A program made the translations under genes and the position numbers. From Bdellovibrionales bacterium (lineage in GTDB: Bacteria; Bdellovibrionota; Bdellovibrionia; Bdellovibrionales; UBA1609), in assembly GCA_027459485.1 (NCBI GenBank), contig DAIDIG010000001.1:445989-509988 (forward strand): DNA of 64,000 nt. The letters are read 5' to 3'. Shown here piece after piece: positions 1 to 9,023 of this stretch. Below the pieces are notes generated by a model. That model saw nothing but the letters and a program-made list of their open reading frames with translations, did no database searches and had not been told where the DNA came from. Each line of letters starts with the position of its first letter. Within the stretch, counting starts at the first letter, position 1.

Positions 1-1431
1 GCAACTTGTGCCACCGAACACGGCCCAGCTGCCGCCGGTAAAAATGGCGTAGCCGGTTTGAGGGTTGGCTTCGATCGAAACGTCAGGCACCATTCGCATT
101 GTCGTCGAACCTCGATTCGAATTGTTGGCGACACCGGCTTGCCAGCTCGGCATTTGCCAAATACTACTGATGCCGCCGCCGCCACCTTCAGCTGAATTGC
201 CATTTGCGGCCGGGATGCCCCAACTACTTTCGCTAAGATAAGAACCGCTCGACGCCGTGGTGAGTGTCGTGCCGCCGGTCGCGACGACATACGGCTGAGA
301 TGCCGGGTCATCCACGCTCAAGCTGGTGCCATTGTCATAGGCGCCCGAATCGCCCGACGCGGCATAAATCGTTTGCCCCTGCGCCGCCATTTGTTGAAAG
401 ATCGTGTTTTCAGAATTTAAAAACGCCTGCGTGTTTTGCAATTCGGGGCTGCCCCATGAAGTACTGATTTGTTTGGCGATATTGTCGGAGGCGATTTTAC
501 TGTAGACATCAATCGGCCCGGCTTCATTGTTGGGCCCTTCGTAAACCATGATTTTTGCCGCTCGAGGAGCCACCGCCATCATGAGTTCGATGTCGAGTGT
601 CACTTCATCGGCACCTTGGCCGGTCGAGCCATTGTATCCGTCGATTAACACATTCTGCAGCGTCGGCGGTTGCCCTAAGTTAAAAGTCTGAGCGTAAGTC
701 GAAATATCAGACGGATTGTATCCGTCGAGCTCCATGAGCCCCAATGTTTGCCCCGCGCCAGTCGCGCCTGTGGCGCCGAGCGAATAAGCGAGCTGAATGT
801 CGGATGGCGAAAGGCCGCCGTTTGGCCCCGTCGCGAGTGGATTGAATTGCATGAGCCCCGGGTTTGGCCTCCGCCGTACATTGTGCGCGACAAAATGTGA
901 AAAACTATTGAGGCCCAAAACCCCCGCGATTTTGGGGGCGATCAGGCTGTCGATCCGGGGGTTGGCGTTCGGCGCATAGGCCAATCCGCCATTCGCATCT
1001 TGATACTCGTGCATTTGCAGCCCGAATGCTTTTTCGACATTCGAAGATGATCCTTGAAACTGAATCGTGTTCATTGTCTCGCGTACAATTTGCAGATTGT
1101 AAATATGCAGATATTGTTCAACTTGGCCGATATCATGTTTTGTCGGGCCGAATGCCGATTGAAAATCGGGCGGCGTCAAAAATCGATGGTACATCGAATC
1201 GTTCGGGTCATATAAGCGAGCGATCAAATCTTGTAACTCTGGTTCATTTCTCAAATTCAGCACAACTGTTAAGGTCAGCGGGGTGTTTGCCGCCAATCTG
1301 CCTAGGTGGGTGGCACTTGAAAGTGCGTAATACGGGATGTGCTCCGCTTTTACCCTCGTCGTTAAAGCGGATGCTGCATTTGCCATTGCGAGCGCCGCAA
1401 AAAACAGGGCGCATTTTTGAATCGCTTTCAT
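1..1431 (-). CDS. S53 (sedolisin/kumamolisin) secreted serine-carboxyl peptidase, C-terminus cut by window edge
   Basis: An open frame of 477 codons runs to the window edge without a stop. It starts at ATG 1431 with a short hydrophobic signal-like segment (KCALFFAALAMANAASA). The first ~190 residues look like the pro-kumamolisin activation domain (PNDSMYHRFLTPPDF, then VEKAFGLQMHEY). The catalytic part shows the sedolisin Glu/Asp pair in DEVTLDIEL (E and D four residues apart), the SGDSGA oxyanion-region motif, and the nucleophile motif GGTS right at the window edge. These enzymes are secreted endopeptidases, often acid-active, that autoprocess. Family assignment is firm because all three active-site motifs are in order; specificity is unknown. 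The remaining C-terminal residues lie outside the window. Confidence 0.93.
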   Translation of the reverse strand, partial: MKAIQKCALFFAALAMANAASALTTRVKAEHIPYYALSSATHLGRLAANTPLTLTVVLNLRNEPELQDLIARLYDPNDSMYHRFLTPPDFQSAFGPTKHDIGQVEQYLHIYNLQIVRETMNTIQFQGSSSNVEKAFGLQMHEYQDANGGLAYAPNANPRIDSLIAPKIAGVLGLNSFSHFVAHNVRRRPNPGLMQFNPLATGPNGGLSPSDIQLAYSLGATGATGAGQTLGLMELDGYNPSDISTYAQTFNLGQPPTLQNVLIDGYNGSTGQGADEVTLDIELMMAVAPRAAKIMVYEGPNNEAGPIDVYSKIASDNIAKQISTSWGSPELQNTQAFLNSENTIFQQMAAQGQTIYAASGDSGAYDNGTSLSVDDPASQPYVVATGGTTLTTASSGSYLSESSWGIPAANGNSAEGGGGGISSIWQMPSWQAGVANNSNRGSTTMRMVPDVSIEANPQTGYAIFTGGSWAVFGGTSC

Positions 1432-1720
1432 CTTGAACCCCCTCTGAACCACTTTGAAGACTGGACGACCGTCCAGCTCCCGCAAAATGATCAAAAAGTA
1501 GACACCTCCAAGCCGGGGCTAAGTTAAAAATGAATTGTAGAATCTCTACGAAGTAGTGGAACAGATGCGCTCGCGAGCGCTGTCCGTATTTCCGGATTTT
1601 CGGACCAGGGTTTTGGACAAATCTTGCCGCCAGGTTATGCCGCCGAATGAACATCGAATTAACCTGGCTGCTATTTGGCATAGACGTTGCTTTTCGAGAT
1701 TGCAGAAACAAGGGAGGATC
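1432..1720. other. Divergent intergenic region
   Basis: This gap separates the minus-strand peptidase start from the plus-strand secreted protein start, so it must hold two divergent promoters. I see no convincing gene or RNA in it. Frames running through it on both strands overlap the flanking genes and lack plausible protein features. Confidence 0.5.
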
Positions 1721-2248
1721 ATGTCGAAATGCCCACACTTTAACTTAAAACTTGTAGGTCTTGGACTGCTCTTATGTTCAACAGTGGCGTTGAATTCAAC
1801 CCCGGCGCATGCCCAATTGAGTGTTTGTTACCTCGGTATGCAGAATTCGATTTCGAGCGCGCAAATCGATGAATCGAATATGCAACCGGCGCTTTACTTA
1901 AATGACGGTTATCGGTTTTACGATGCCAGCGAAATGTCATGCCAAGACGTTCATCGAATAGAAGCGGGGATTGCGACGGTGGTTTTTTCGTTGTCGATTG
2001 GTGAAGGCGTTGCTACTGCGACCGGCTTGGGTGTGCCCGTGACGGCAGGCCTCGCCATTTCTGCCGCCGGGTTAAGTTACGCGAATTTTTGGATATCAGG
2101 CATCAATTGCGATCAAGATCCTGTTAAAGTTCAGCAGCAAATCAAAAAATCAATTTGTGACGTGTTTGCGGATAGCTCGAATGTCAGCTGCAACCCCGAT
2201 TCGGTGCGAGTGCTGAGCGCAGGCTCGTCCGTGATGTGCCACGAATAA
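1721..2248 (+). CDS. Small secreted cysteine-containing protein of unknown function
   Basis: The protein is about 175 residues. The ATG at 1721 is chosen because AGGGAGGA lies just upstream and the product then begins with a clear signal peptide (LVGLGLLLCSTVALNSTPAHA) ending in an AHA/Q cleavage site. The mature part has about six cysteines (CYLG, SCQD, NCDQ, ICDV, SCNP, MCHE), which suggests disulfide bonds in the periplasm or outside the cell. A glycine/alanine-rich hydrophobic stretch in the middle (VPVTAGLAISAAGLSYANFW) could be a membrane-active or buried helix. I do not recognise a family. It converges with the downstream glutathione transferase gene at a 7-bp gap. Confidence 0.75.
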   Translation: MSKCPHFNLKLVGLGLLLCSTVALNSTPAHAQLSVCYLGMQNSISSAQIDESNMQPALYLNDGYRFYDASEMSCQDVHRIEAGIATVVFSLSIGEGVATATGLGVPVTAGLAISAAGLSYANFWISGINCDQDPVKVQQQIKKSICDVFADSSNVSCNPDSVRVLSAGSSVMCHE

Positions 2249-2255
2249 TCGCAGT

Positions 2256-2954
2256 TTAGTTCGGCACGACAAGGCCGCGCTTCACCGCGGGCCGTGCCAC
2301 AAATACATCGAGCGTTTTAAGCAGATGAGGATAGTTTTTAATCTCGACCAGATCGCCGGCGCCGTAATAACCGATTAAATTTCGCACCCACGGCAAGATC
2401 GCCATGTCGGCAATCGTGTACTCGTCGCCGGCAACCCACCGATGCTTTTTTAATTGCCCCTCGAGCACGCCGAGTAAGCGCTTTGATTCAACCACGTAAC
2501 GATCGCGTGGTCGCTTATCTTCAAACTCTTTACCGGCAAATTTGTGAAAAAACCCAAGTTGCCCAAACATTGGCCCTACGCCAGCCATTTGAAACATGAG
2601 CCATTGTATGACTTCGTAGCGTTCGCGGGCGCCTTTGGGCAAAAACTGATTTGCTTTTTCAGCAAGGTAAAGCATGATTGCTCCGGATTCAAATAGCGCG
2701 AGTGGGCGACCATCGGGGCCATTTGGATCTAAAATGGCGGGAATTTTATTATTCGGATAAAGCGATAAAAACTCCGGTGAAAATTGATCGCGGGTCTCGA
2801 GATTTACTTTGTGAGATTCGTACGGCAGGCCAATCTCTTCGAGTAAGATCGAAACTTTGACGCCGTTCGGAGTCGCCAGCGAATACAATTGAATTTTATC
2901 GGGGTGCTTCGGCGGCCATTTTTTGGTGATTGAAAAATTTGAAATATTGGACAT
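2256..2954 (-). CDS. Glutathione S-transferase, YfcG/YghU (Nu-class) type
   Basis: This is a cytosolic glutathione transferase of about 232 residues. The N-terminal thioredoxin-fold domain carries TPNGVKVSILLEE, the signature of the YfcG/YghU group, which in E. coli acts as a disulfide-bond reductase using two glutathiones. The usual cis-proline segment NNKIPAI and the glutathione-contact ESGAIMLYLAEK follow. The C-terminal all-alpha domain ends with GDEYTIADMAILPW, the conserved N-capping region. ATG 2954 (MSNISN) fits the family length better than ATG 2996, and AGAGGGC precedes it. Substrate is unknown. Confidence 0.93.
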   Translation of the reverse strand: MSNISNFSITKKWPPKHPDKIQLYSLATPNGVKVSILLEEIGLPYESHKVNLETRDQFSPEFLSLYPNNKIPAILDPNGPDGRPLALFESGAIMLYLAEKANQFLPKGARERYEVIQWLMFQMAGVGPMFGQLGFFHKFAGKEFEDKRPRDRYVVESKRLLGVLEGQLKKHRWVAGDEYTIADMAILPWVRNLIGYYGAGDLVEIKNYPHLLKTLDVFVARPAVKRGLVVPN

Positions 2955-3039
2955 TTCGGCCCTCTTTTTATGCGATTGATGAAGGCTCAATTTCAATGAG
3001 TTTTCTCAAATTCGTCAATTGATTTCGCTGCTGTTATGA

Positions 3040-4002
3040 CTAATGAACCCAGCCGATTCGAACGGCGCTCACCGTGGTGACGGCAACGATGACCCAGAGG
3101 GTGACGCCTAAGAGAAACGGCTTGATGCCGACCTGCTTAAGTGTCGCCTTTGAAAGATCGAGCCCAATAAAGAATAGAGTGAGAACAAGAGAGCGCTGGG
3201 CAATGATTTCAACGACGTGGCCCGAGCTCCGTAATGTGGGAACCCAGGTCACAACCGCGGCCGCCAATAGAAAACCGAGAATGAACCACGGCTTTTTTGT
3301 CTTGACCGGCTGGGCTTTGCCCTGGGCATCCACTTCAGATTTTTTGTACAAGAAGCCAAAAAAGAATGTGACGGGTACGATCCACAAGGCTCGAGCCAGT
3401 TTTACGGTCGTACCGACTTCCGCGGCTACTTTGCCGTAGGTGAGAGTGGCGCCTACGACCGAACTTGTGTCATGAATCGCGAGCGCACTCCACAAGCCGA
3501 ACTCGCGTTGCGACAAATGTAAAAGATGCCCGATCGGCGGAAACATTAAAAGCGCGACGGAATTCAAAATGAAGACAGTGCCCAATGCGACGCTGACGGC
3601 GTGAGGCCTCGCGCGGATGACCGGAGTCACGGCGGCAATCGCGCTGCCCCCGCAAATGGCCGTGCCAACCGTGATCAGTAGGCCCGTTTCATTTTCGACA
3701 TTCATTAATCTACGCATCAGGTAACCAAGAATGAAAACGCTGCAAATACTCACCACCGTATACCCAATGCCTTGCAGCCCGACTCGTGCTACGACTTGCA
3801 AATTCATACCGGCACCGAGACCGACGACCGACCATGCGAGCAACCGATGCGTATACGCCTTAGTGGGGAAGGGGTTTTCAACCGTCAAAGCCAAAATGAG
3901 GCCGGCAAGCAATGCGATTGCGGCTGACATGAAGGGCAGAAAACATGCTGCACCGACAAGCGGGATTATAATGCGATTGAACGGGATTTTTGTTTGGCTC
4001 AT
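3040..4002 (-). CDS. YeiH/UPF0324 family putative sulfate exporter
   Basis: This is a multi-pass inner-membrane protein of about 320 residues with the UPF0324/YeiH signatures: the early glycine-rich helix LLAWSVVGLGAGMNL, the ICGGSAIAAVTPVI segment and the AIHDTSSVVGA motif. Members are annotated as putative sulfate exporters; the transported species here is unproven. ATG 4002 (MSQTKIPF) is chosen because the upstream extension is hydrophilic and unlike the family. It diverges from an ArsR gene across a 133-bp region containing repeated operator-like elements, so it is probably controlled by that regulator as part of a sulfur-stress response. Confidence 0.9.
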   Translation of the reverse strand: MSQTKIPFNRIIIPLVGAACFLPFMSAAIALLAGLILALTVENPFPTKAYTHRLLAWSVVGLGAGMNLQVVARVGLQGIGYTVVSICSVFILGYLMRRLMNVENETGLLITVGTAICGGSAIAAVTPVIRARPHAVSVALGTVFILNSVALLMFPPIGHLLHLSQREFGLWSALAIHDTSSVVGATLTYGKVAAEVGTTVKLARALWIVPVTFFFGFLYKKSEVDAQGKAQPVKTKKPWFILGFLLAAAVVTWVPTLRSSGHVVEIIAQRSLVLTLFFIGLDLSKATLKQVGIKPFLLGVTLWVIVAVTTVSAVRIGWVH

Positions 4003-4074
4003 ATTCTTTCGACCAGGTTTGCTGCAGAACAGTAGATGCAGGTTCTGTCGACTCCTCACTTTTGTTTAGCTATC

Positions 4075-4116
4075 AATATATAATGTTGACAATATATAAT
4101 GCTAGAAATATATAAT
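4075..4116. promoter_or_regulatory. Triple AATATATAAT element with exact 16-bp period (candidate ArsR operator)
   Basis: The ten-mer AATATATAAT occurs at 4075-4084, 4091-4100 and 4107-4116, always 16 bp apart. The first two are flanked identically (CAATATATAATG); the third is followed by TG. The array lies between the divergent YeiH-type gene and the arsR gene and ends 19 bp before the arsR start codon, as expected for an autoregulated repressor operator. Binding itself is inferred. Confidence 0.7.
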
Positions 4117-4135
4117 TGTTCAAGAGGTTAGTAGC

Positions 4136-4438
4136 ATGAATAAAACGGTAACAAAAGAACTTTTTAAAAAATGTGACGAGGTGGCGGCGGTCATGGCCTC
4201 GCTTTCTCACCCGATCCGTCTGAAGGTCCTGTGCTCGCTTATTGACGGTGAGAAGAGTGTCACCGAACTCACTGATATTTGTGAAATCAGCCAACCGGCC
4301 ATGTCGCAATTTCTGATTCGAATGAAAGACGACGGCATGCTGCAATCGCGAAAAAATGGTCAAAAGGTTTATTACAATATTTTAGAAAAACGTCTTTTTA
4401 AACTTCTTATCGCTATCAAAGAAAGCTACTGCGGATAA
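4136..4438 (+). CDS. ArsR-family repressor of the SqrR/BigR/YgaV persulfide-sensor type
   Basis: This is a 100-residue winged-helix regulator. Its core (SLSHPIRLKVLCSLIDGEKS, then SQPAMSQFLIRMKDDGM and GQKVYYNI) is the standard ArsR fold with the recognition helix at about 50-63. Cysteines fall at 13, 33, 49 and 99. C33 (in VLCSL) and C99 (near the C-terminus) are 66 residues apart, the spacing of the redox pair in SqrR (41/107), BigR (42/108) and YgaV (29/95), which form di- or tetrasulfide bridges with reactive sulfur. Metal-binding ArsR motifs such as CVC are absent. AGAGGT precedes the start. It heads the TolC-RND-DUF2892 operon and probably represses both directions. Confidence 0.88.
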   Translation: MNKTVTKELFKKCDEVAAVMASLSHPIRLKVLCSLIDGEKSVTELTDICEISQPAMSQFLIRMKDDGMLQSRKNGQKVYYNILEKRLFKLLIAIKESYCG

Positions 4439-4440
4439 AC

Positions 4441-5778
4441 ATGAAAACGGCGATTTTTACCTTTATAACAGGATTGTTGGTTGGGGCCGTCGCGTCCGGT
4501 GGCGAAGCTCCGAAAGATTTAACGTTTACACGGATATGGTCGAAGATCTCAGAAAAGTCCGACGAGCTGAAAGCGAGCCAGTTTCAACAAGAAGCCGCCG
4601 AAATAAGAAAAAGACGCCTTGCGAGGCACTGGTGGCCAAAACTTCATATTGATAGCAGCGCCTTTAACACTGATGACCCAACGGTCAATTTCATAAATAT
4701 TTTGGGTGAACATCAAGTGACCACGCAAGATTTCAATCCGACTGTGTTGAATGTGCCGGGTGCGCATTCATTTGCGCAAACGACGGTCGGAGCCGATTTC
4801 GCCATCTACGATGGCGGCCAATCGGGCGCCGCATTGAGCGCCCAGAAAAAGGTAGTTGAAGCTCAAAGTTTTATGACACAAGAGACCAGGCTTCAGCAAT
4901 ATACTGAGGCGGCCCGTATATATGGGCGCATGATGATTCTATCGAATGAGCGGCAAACCCTTGATCGTCTTGAAGCGAAAATCGAAAAAACAATTTCAAA
5001 GTACCGCCTCGGTACGAAGGCGAACCCTGTCGGTTTCAGCGGTTTATTGGCTCTGAAAAATGCGAAGGCCAAAGTTGTTGCGACTGAGGCGCAAGTCGCT
5101 GTCGAGATTCACGGCGACGAAAAAGCCTTAGAGCTAATGTCGGGAGAAAATTTTGTAGATGCCCCGGCACTGGCACAGTCGAACATCTTGCTATTCACTT
5201 CTGTGTATGCTCCCACGGCTATCAGGGACGTGTCGTTTGCCGCGAAAGCCCAGTTGGCGGCATCCGAGGCGGCGGAACGCAGAATCAAATCAGAGAAGGC
5301 GCGGTATTTGCCGCATCTCGGCCTTTTCGCTCAGAATACGTATTATACAGGCGATCGGGGCAACGCATCCGGGTATACAGCCGGCGGGTACCTCAGATGG
5401 AATTTCGACGCAACTGACTTCGGCGCCGCTGAGGAAGCCAAACTCGAGGCGGCCGCCGCCGATTCAAGGGCGCAGGCTGTCGAATTGAATGATCGGATTC
5501 GTGCCGATGCGGCCGCTCCGGCCGTGGAATCAAACGAAAAAATCATTCGTCTTTTGCAGCAAAATGAAAAGCGCCTTTCTGACCAATGGCAGGTTTCACT
5601 TCAGCTGTTCAGAGCCGGTTCGGTATCGGCGAATCAACTTGCGGGAGTGGTTTCGAATTCCGTAGATCTCGCTCAAGCGTCAGCAAAAGCGCAAAAATCG
5701 TACTTGGCATCGCGCCTCGAACTTTTAAGCCGATCGAATTTTGACCCCCTACCCGAAAGGATTGCGCAACTCAAATGA
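4441..5778 (+). CDS. TolC-family outer-membrane efflux protein
   Basis: The product has 445 residues with an N-terminal signal peptide (MKTAIFTFITGLLVGAVASG). It shows the two-fold repeated long helices of the outer-membrane efflux family; the strand regions around AQTTVGADFAIYDGGQSGAA and SGYTAGGYLRWNFDATDFG match the typical strand-turn signatures. It would form the trimeric outer-membrane channel for the RND pump encoded next. It starts two bases after the arsR stop and overlaps the RND start by four bases, so translation is likely coupled. Confidence 0.9.
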   Translation: MKTAIFTFITGLLVGAVASGGEAPKDLTFTRIWSKISEKSDELKASQFQQEAAEIRKRRLARHWWPKLHIDSSAFNTDDPTVNFINILGEHQVTTQDFNPTVLNVPGAHSFAQTTVGADFAIYDGGQSGAALSAQKKVVEAQSFMTQETRLQQYTEAARIYGRMMILSNERQTLDRLEAKIEKTISKYRLGTKANPVGFSGLLALKNAKAKVVATEAQVAVEIHGDEKALELMSGENFVDAPALAQSNILLFTSVYAPTAIRDVSFAAKAQLAASEAAERRIKSEKARYLPHLGLFAQNTYYTGDRGNASGYTAGGYLRWNFDATDFGAAEEAKLEAAAADSRAQAVELNDRIRADAAAPAVESNEKIIRLLQQNEKRLSDQWQVSLQLFRAGSVSANQLAGVVSNSVDLAQASAKAQKSYLASRLELLSRSNFDPLPERIAQLK

Positions 5779-8700
5779 CAAAAGAAAAAATTGGGTTGGC
5801 GGGCAGTATCGCCAATATGTTTGTTCGATCGAAACTGACACCTGTTATCGCCGTCGCGAGCGTCATACTTGGGGTGTTTGCGGTATCGCTGACGCCGAAA
5901 GAAGAGGAGCCGCAAATTTCGGTTCCGATGATTGACATTGCGACTCCGGCTCCCGGTTTTGAAGCAAAGGAGGTCGAGAGAAAAGTGACTGAGCCGATCG
6001 AACGCGCCGTTTGGGGCCTTGACGGCATTGACTACGTGTACTCAGCGAGTCGCGCGCATGAGAGCTTGGTTACGGCAAGGTTCAAAGTCGGCGAACCCAT
6101 GGAGCCAAGTCTTGTGAAGATCCACCATAAAATTATGGAGATCGCCGACGAATTGCCCCCGGGTTTACGCCCGTTAGTAAAATCGTATTCGATCGATGAT
6201 GTGCCATTTTTAATTTTGACGTTTAGTTCAAAAACGCGCGACCCGTATTCTCTGCGAACGCTGGTCGCTCCGCTCGCGCGCGAGCTTTCAAGCACGCCAG
6301 ATTTATCTCGAGTCGATTTGCTCGGTGGCGAGAAAAGAACAATTCGTGTGATCGTTGACCCGGCTAAGCTTGCGGCGCGGGGCGCGACTCTTATCGATGT
6401 CGCGCGCGCCCTAAAATCCAACAATTCATTCTCTCCGGTTGGCAAAACATGGGGCGATCATGAAGTTTATGATGTCGACGCCGGCGGCATTGTCAGAAGC
6501 GTTGCGGATATCGAAGCCATCTCAATCGGGCAGAAGGGCGGCGTGCCGCTTCGAATTCGAGACGTCGCTCAAGTGGTGGACGGGCCTGAAGAGATGACGC
6601 GCGCATCATTTGTATTCGATAAGAAGTCCAATCACCCGCAGGAGGCGGTTTCAATTGATTTTGCCAAGAGAAAGGGAACGAACGTCGTCACGCTTTCGTC
6701 AGAACTCATTGGCCGGGCCAAGGTTTTCAGCAAGCAATTGCCGCAAGACATTCATATGTCTGTTGTCAGAGACTATGGGCAAACGGCGGCGCAAAAATCA
6801 AAAGAACTTATCGAGCACCTGTTGCTCGCAACACTTTCGGTCGCGGCGCTGATTGCGTTGGCGATGGGTCTTCGAGCTTCGTTGGTCGTTGCAGTCGCCA
6901 TACCGGTAACGCTTGCGCTCACTTTGGCCGTCTATTATTTTATGGGCTACACCCTCAACCGCGTGACTTTGTTCGCACTCATCTTTTCAATTGGTATTCT
7001 CGTCGACGATGCAATCGTTGTGGTCGAAAATATCGAACGTCATTTAAAATCGGGTCATGAAGTAAAATCGGGCCGCGAGGCAAATTCGAAAAGTTTAGTA
7101 CGTGCAACGATCAAAGCCGTGTCTGAGGTCGGCAACCCAACAATTCTTGCGACGTTCACAGTCATTGCCGCGATTTTGCCAATGGCTTTTGTCAGAGGTC
7201 TGATGGGTCCTTATATGAAGCCCATACCGGTCGGAGCGAGTTTGGCCATGATTTTGTCACTGTTGGTGGCCTTCATCGTGACACCATGGGCCTCTGTGAA
7301 ACTCCTGACGAGCGAGCATAGCTCGAGAGACAATAAAGGCGAAGGCCGGCTCGATAAATTGTACAGAAAGACCATGCAATCGCTACTGACAAAAAAATCT
7401 CGCGCGCTTGTTTTCGCGGGCATCACCGTCGCCCTGCTAATCGGCGCCGTGAGTTTGTTATATTTTAAAGCGGTCAAAGTTAAGATGCTGCCGTTTGACA
7501 ATAAAGACGAATTTCAAGTGCTCGTTGATTATCCGCCGACGACTCCGCTCGATCAGAATATCGCGTTCACAAAAGATCTCGCGGCGGCATTGATAAAAGA
7601 CAAATACGTAAAAAAAGTGCAGGTTTTCTCGGGCGAGCCGGCACCGTTCACATTTTCGGGTATGGTCAAGCATACGTTTTTGCGCGGTAGCGATTACCAA
7701 TCGGATTTGCAGGTCGTTCTGACCGGCAAAGATAAACGAAATGTGTCGAGCCACGAGGTCATTCAAGATTTAAGGCCTGCGATCGCAAAATTCGCAGCGG
7801 CGCACAACGCGATCACGAAAGTGTTGGAGATCCCGCCTGGGCCGCCGGTTCTTGCGACGATGGTGGCAGAAATATATGGACCCAACAAAGCTACGCGCGA
7901 TCGAGTGGCGAAAGATATTTACAACGTGTTTCGACAAGAGCCGAGTGTGGTTGATCTTGATTCATCGTGGCGCCCGGGCCGACCGCGTAAACAATATTTT
8001 TTAGACCCTCTTAAGGCCGGTCTTCTCGGGATCAACGCTCAACAGCTCGAAGCCGAGAGCGCGCCGCTGTTTTCAGAAGATGCAATATTCACAGTACACG
8101 ACGTTTCGAGCCCCGAAGATATCAATGTCGATTTATCAGTCCGCCAAAGTGTGCGTTCGAGCGCCACCCCATATCAACACGAAAATGTGCCGTCGTTCGC
8201 CGCAGGAGTGTCGTCAGTGTCGCGGTCACTTGAGCCGGTCAATACGGCCGACACAACGACGCTCTATCGAAAAAATCTGAAACCTGTCGAATACGTTATG
8301 AGCGAGTTATCGGGCAGTGAAGAGGCCCCGGTGTATGGGATATTAAAAATGTCGCCCAAAATTCATTACAAGACCCAGACGGCGGACGTGCCGTGGAACA
8401 CTCTGAAGCCCGTCGTAAAATGGGATGGCGAGTGGTTCATCACCTACCAAGTGTTTCGCGATTTGGGGGTTGCATTCGCCGTCGTGATGCTTCTGATTTA
8501 CGTGTTGGTATTGGGGTGGTTTCGCAGTTACGCGGTCCCGCTTGTGATCATGGCTCCGATCCCGATCAGTCTCATCGGTATCTTGCCTGGCCACGCGATA
8601 ATGGGTGCTTATTTTACCGCGACTTCGATGATCGGTTTCATTGCCGGGGCAGGCATTATCGTTAGAAATTCAATTATACTGGTTGATTTCATCGAGCATC

Positions 8701-9023
8701 AGCTTGGCCTCGGTATGGATCTCAAAGAAGCAGTCGTAAGCGCCGGTGTGCTACGATTCAGGCCCATGCTATTGACGGCTGCCGCGGTCGTTGTCGGCAG
8801 CTCGGTCATTCTGATGGACCCCATCTTTCAAGGCTTGGCGGTCAGCCTCATTTTCGGCGAAGTTGCCGCGACATTACTCAGTCGATTCGCCGTACCGGTT
8901 CTTTATTATTGGTTTATCGGCAAGAGTCGGTTGCGATTTTTAAAAAATCAAAGTGAAGAGGGGGAAGGTTATGTCGATTCAGCACAAAGTGCGGGCGTTC
9001 GCGGGCAGCTTTATTCTCATTAG
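5775..9023 (+). CDS. RND-family inner-membrane efflux pump (AcrB/HAE1-like)
   Basis: At 1082 residues this is a full-length RND transporter with two repeats of one helix, a large periplasmic loop and a helix bundle. The proton-relay aspartates are visible in transmembrane helix 4 (IGILVDDAIVVVENIERH), and the second repeat has the matching GAGIIVRNSIILVDFIEH. It would export a small compound or ion driven by proton entry. No periplasmic adaptor (HlyD/AcrA) gene lies between it and tolC or elsewhere in the locus, which is unusual because RND pumps need one. Its 3' end overlaps the next gene by 53 bp. Substrate is unknown; context suggests sulfur compounds. Confidence 0.93.
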   Translation: MTKEKIGLAGSIANMFVRSKLTPVIAVASVILGVFAVSLTPKEEEPQISVPMIDIATPAPGFEAKEVERKVTEPIERAVWGLDGIDYVYSASRAHESLVTARFKVGEPMEPSLVKIHHKIMEIADELPPGLRPLVKSYSIDDVPFLILTFSSKTRDPYSLRTLVAPLARELSSTPDLSRVDLLGGEKRTIRVIVDPAKLAARGATLIDVARALKSNNSFSPVGKTWGDHEVYDVDAGGIVRSVADIEAISIGQKGGVPLRIRDVAQVVDGPEEMTRASFVFDKKSNHPQEAVSIDFAKRKGTNVVTLSSELIGRAKVFSKQLPQDIHMSVVRDYGQTAAQKSKELIEHLLLATLSVAALIALAMGLRASLVVAVAIPVTLALTLAVYYFMGYTLNRVTLFALIFSIGILVDDAIVVVENIERHLKSGHEVKSGREANSKSLVRATIKAVSEVGNPTILATFTVIAAILPMAFVRGLMGPYMKPIPVGASLAMILSLLVAFIVTPWASVKLLTSEHSSRDNKGEGRLDKLYRKTMQSLLTKKSRALVFAGITVALLIGAVSLLYFKAVKVKMLPFDNKDEFQVLVDYPPTTPLDQNIAFTKDLAAALIKDKYVKKVQVFSGEPAPFTFSGMVKHTFLRGSDYQSDLQVVLTGKDKRNVSSHEVIQDLRPAIAKFAAAHNAITKVLEIPPGPPVLATMVAEIYGPNKATRDRVAKDIYNVFRQEPSVVDLDSSWRPGRPRKQYFLDPLKAGLLGINAQQLEAESAPLFSEDAIFTVHDVSSPEDINVDLSVRQSVRSSATPYQHENVPSFAAGVSSVSRSLEPVNTADTTTLYRKNLKPVEYVMSELSGSEEAPVYGILKMSPKIHYKTQTADVPWNTLKPVVKWDGEWFITYQVFRDLGVAFAVVMLLIYVLVLGWFRSYAVPLVIMAPIPISLIGILPGHAIMGAYFTATSMIGFIAGAGIIVRNSIILVDFIEHQLGLGMDLKEAVVSAGVLRFRPMLLTAAAVVVGSSVILMDPIFQGLAVSLIFGEVAATLLSRFAVPVLYYWFIGKSRLRFLKNQSEEGEGYVDSAQSAGVRGQLYSH

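Noticed and set aside
1244-1738. Minus-strand frame of 164 codons opposite the first secreted-protein gene
   Set aside because: It overlaps the true S53 start region and the plus-strand gene, has no ribosome site and shows no protein-like features.
3074-3439. Plus-strand 121-codon frame opposite the YeiH-type gene
   Set aside because: It is antisense to a well-supported membrane protein and has shadow-frame composition.
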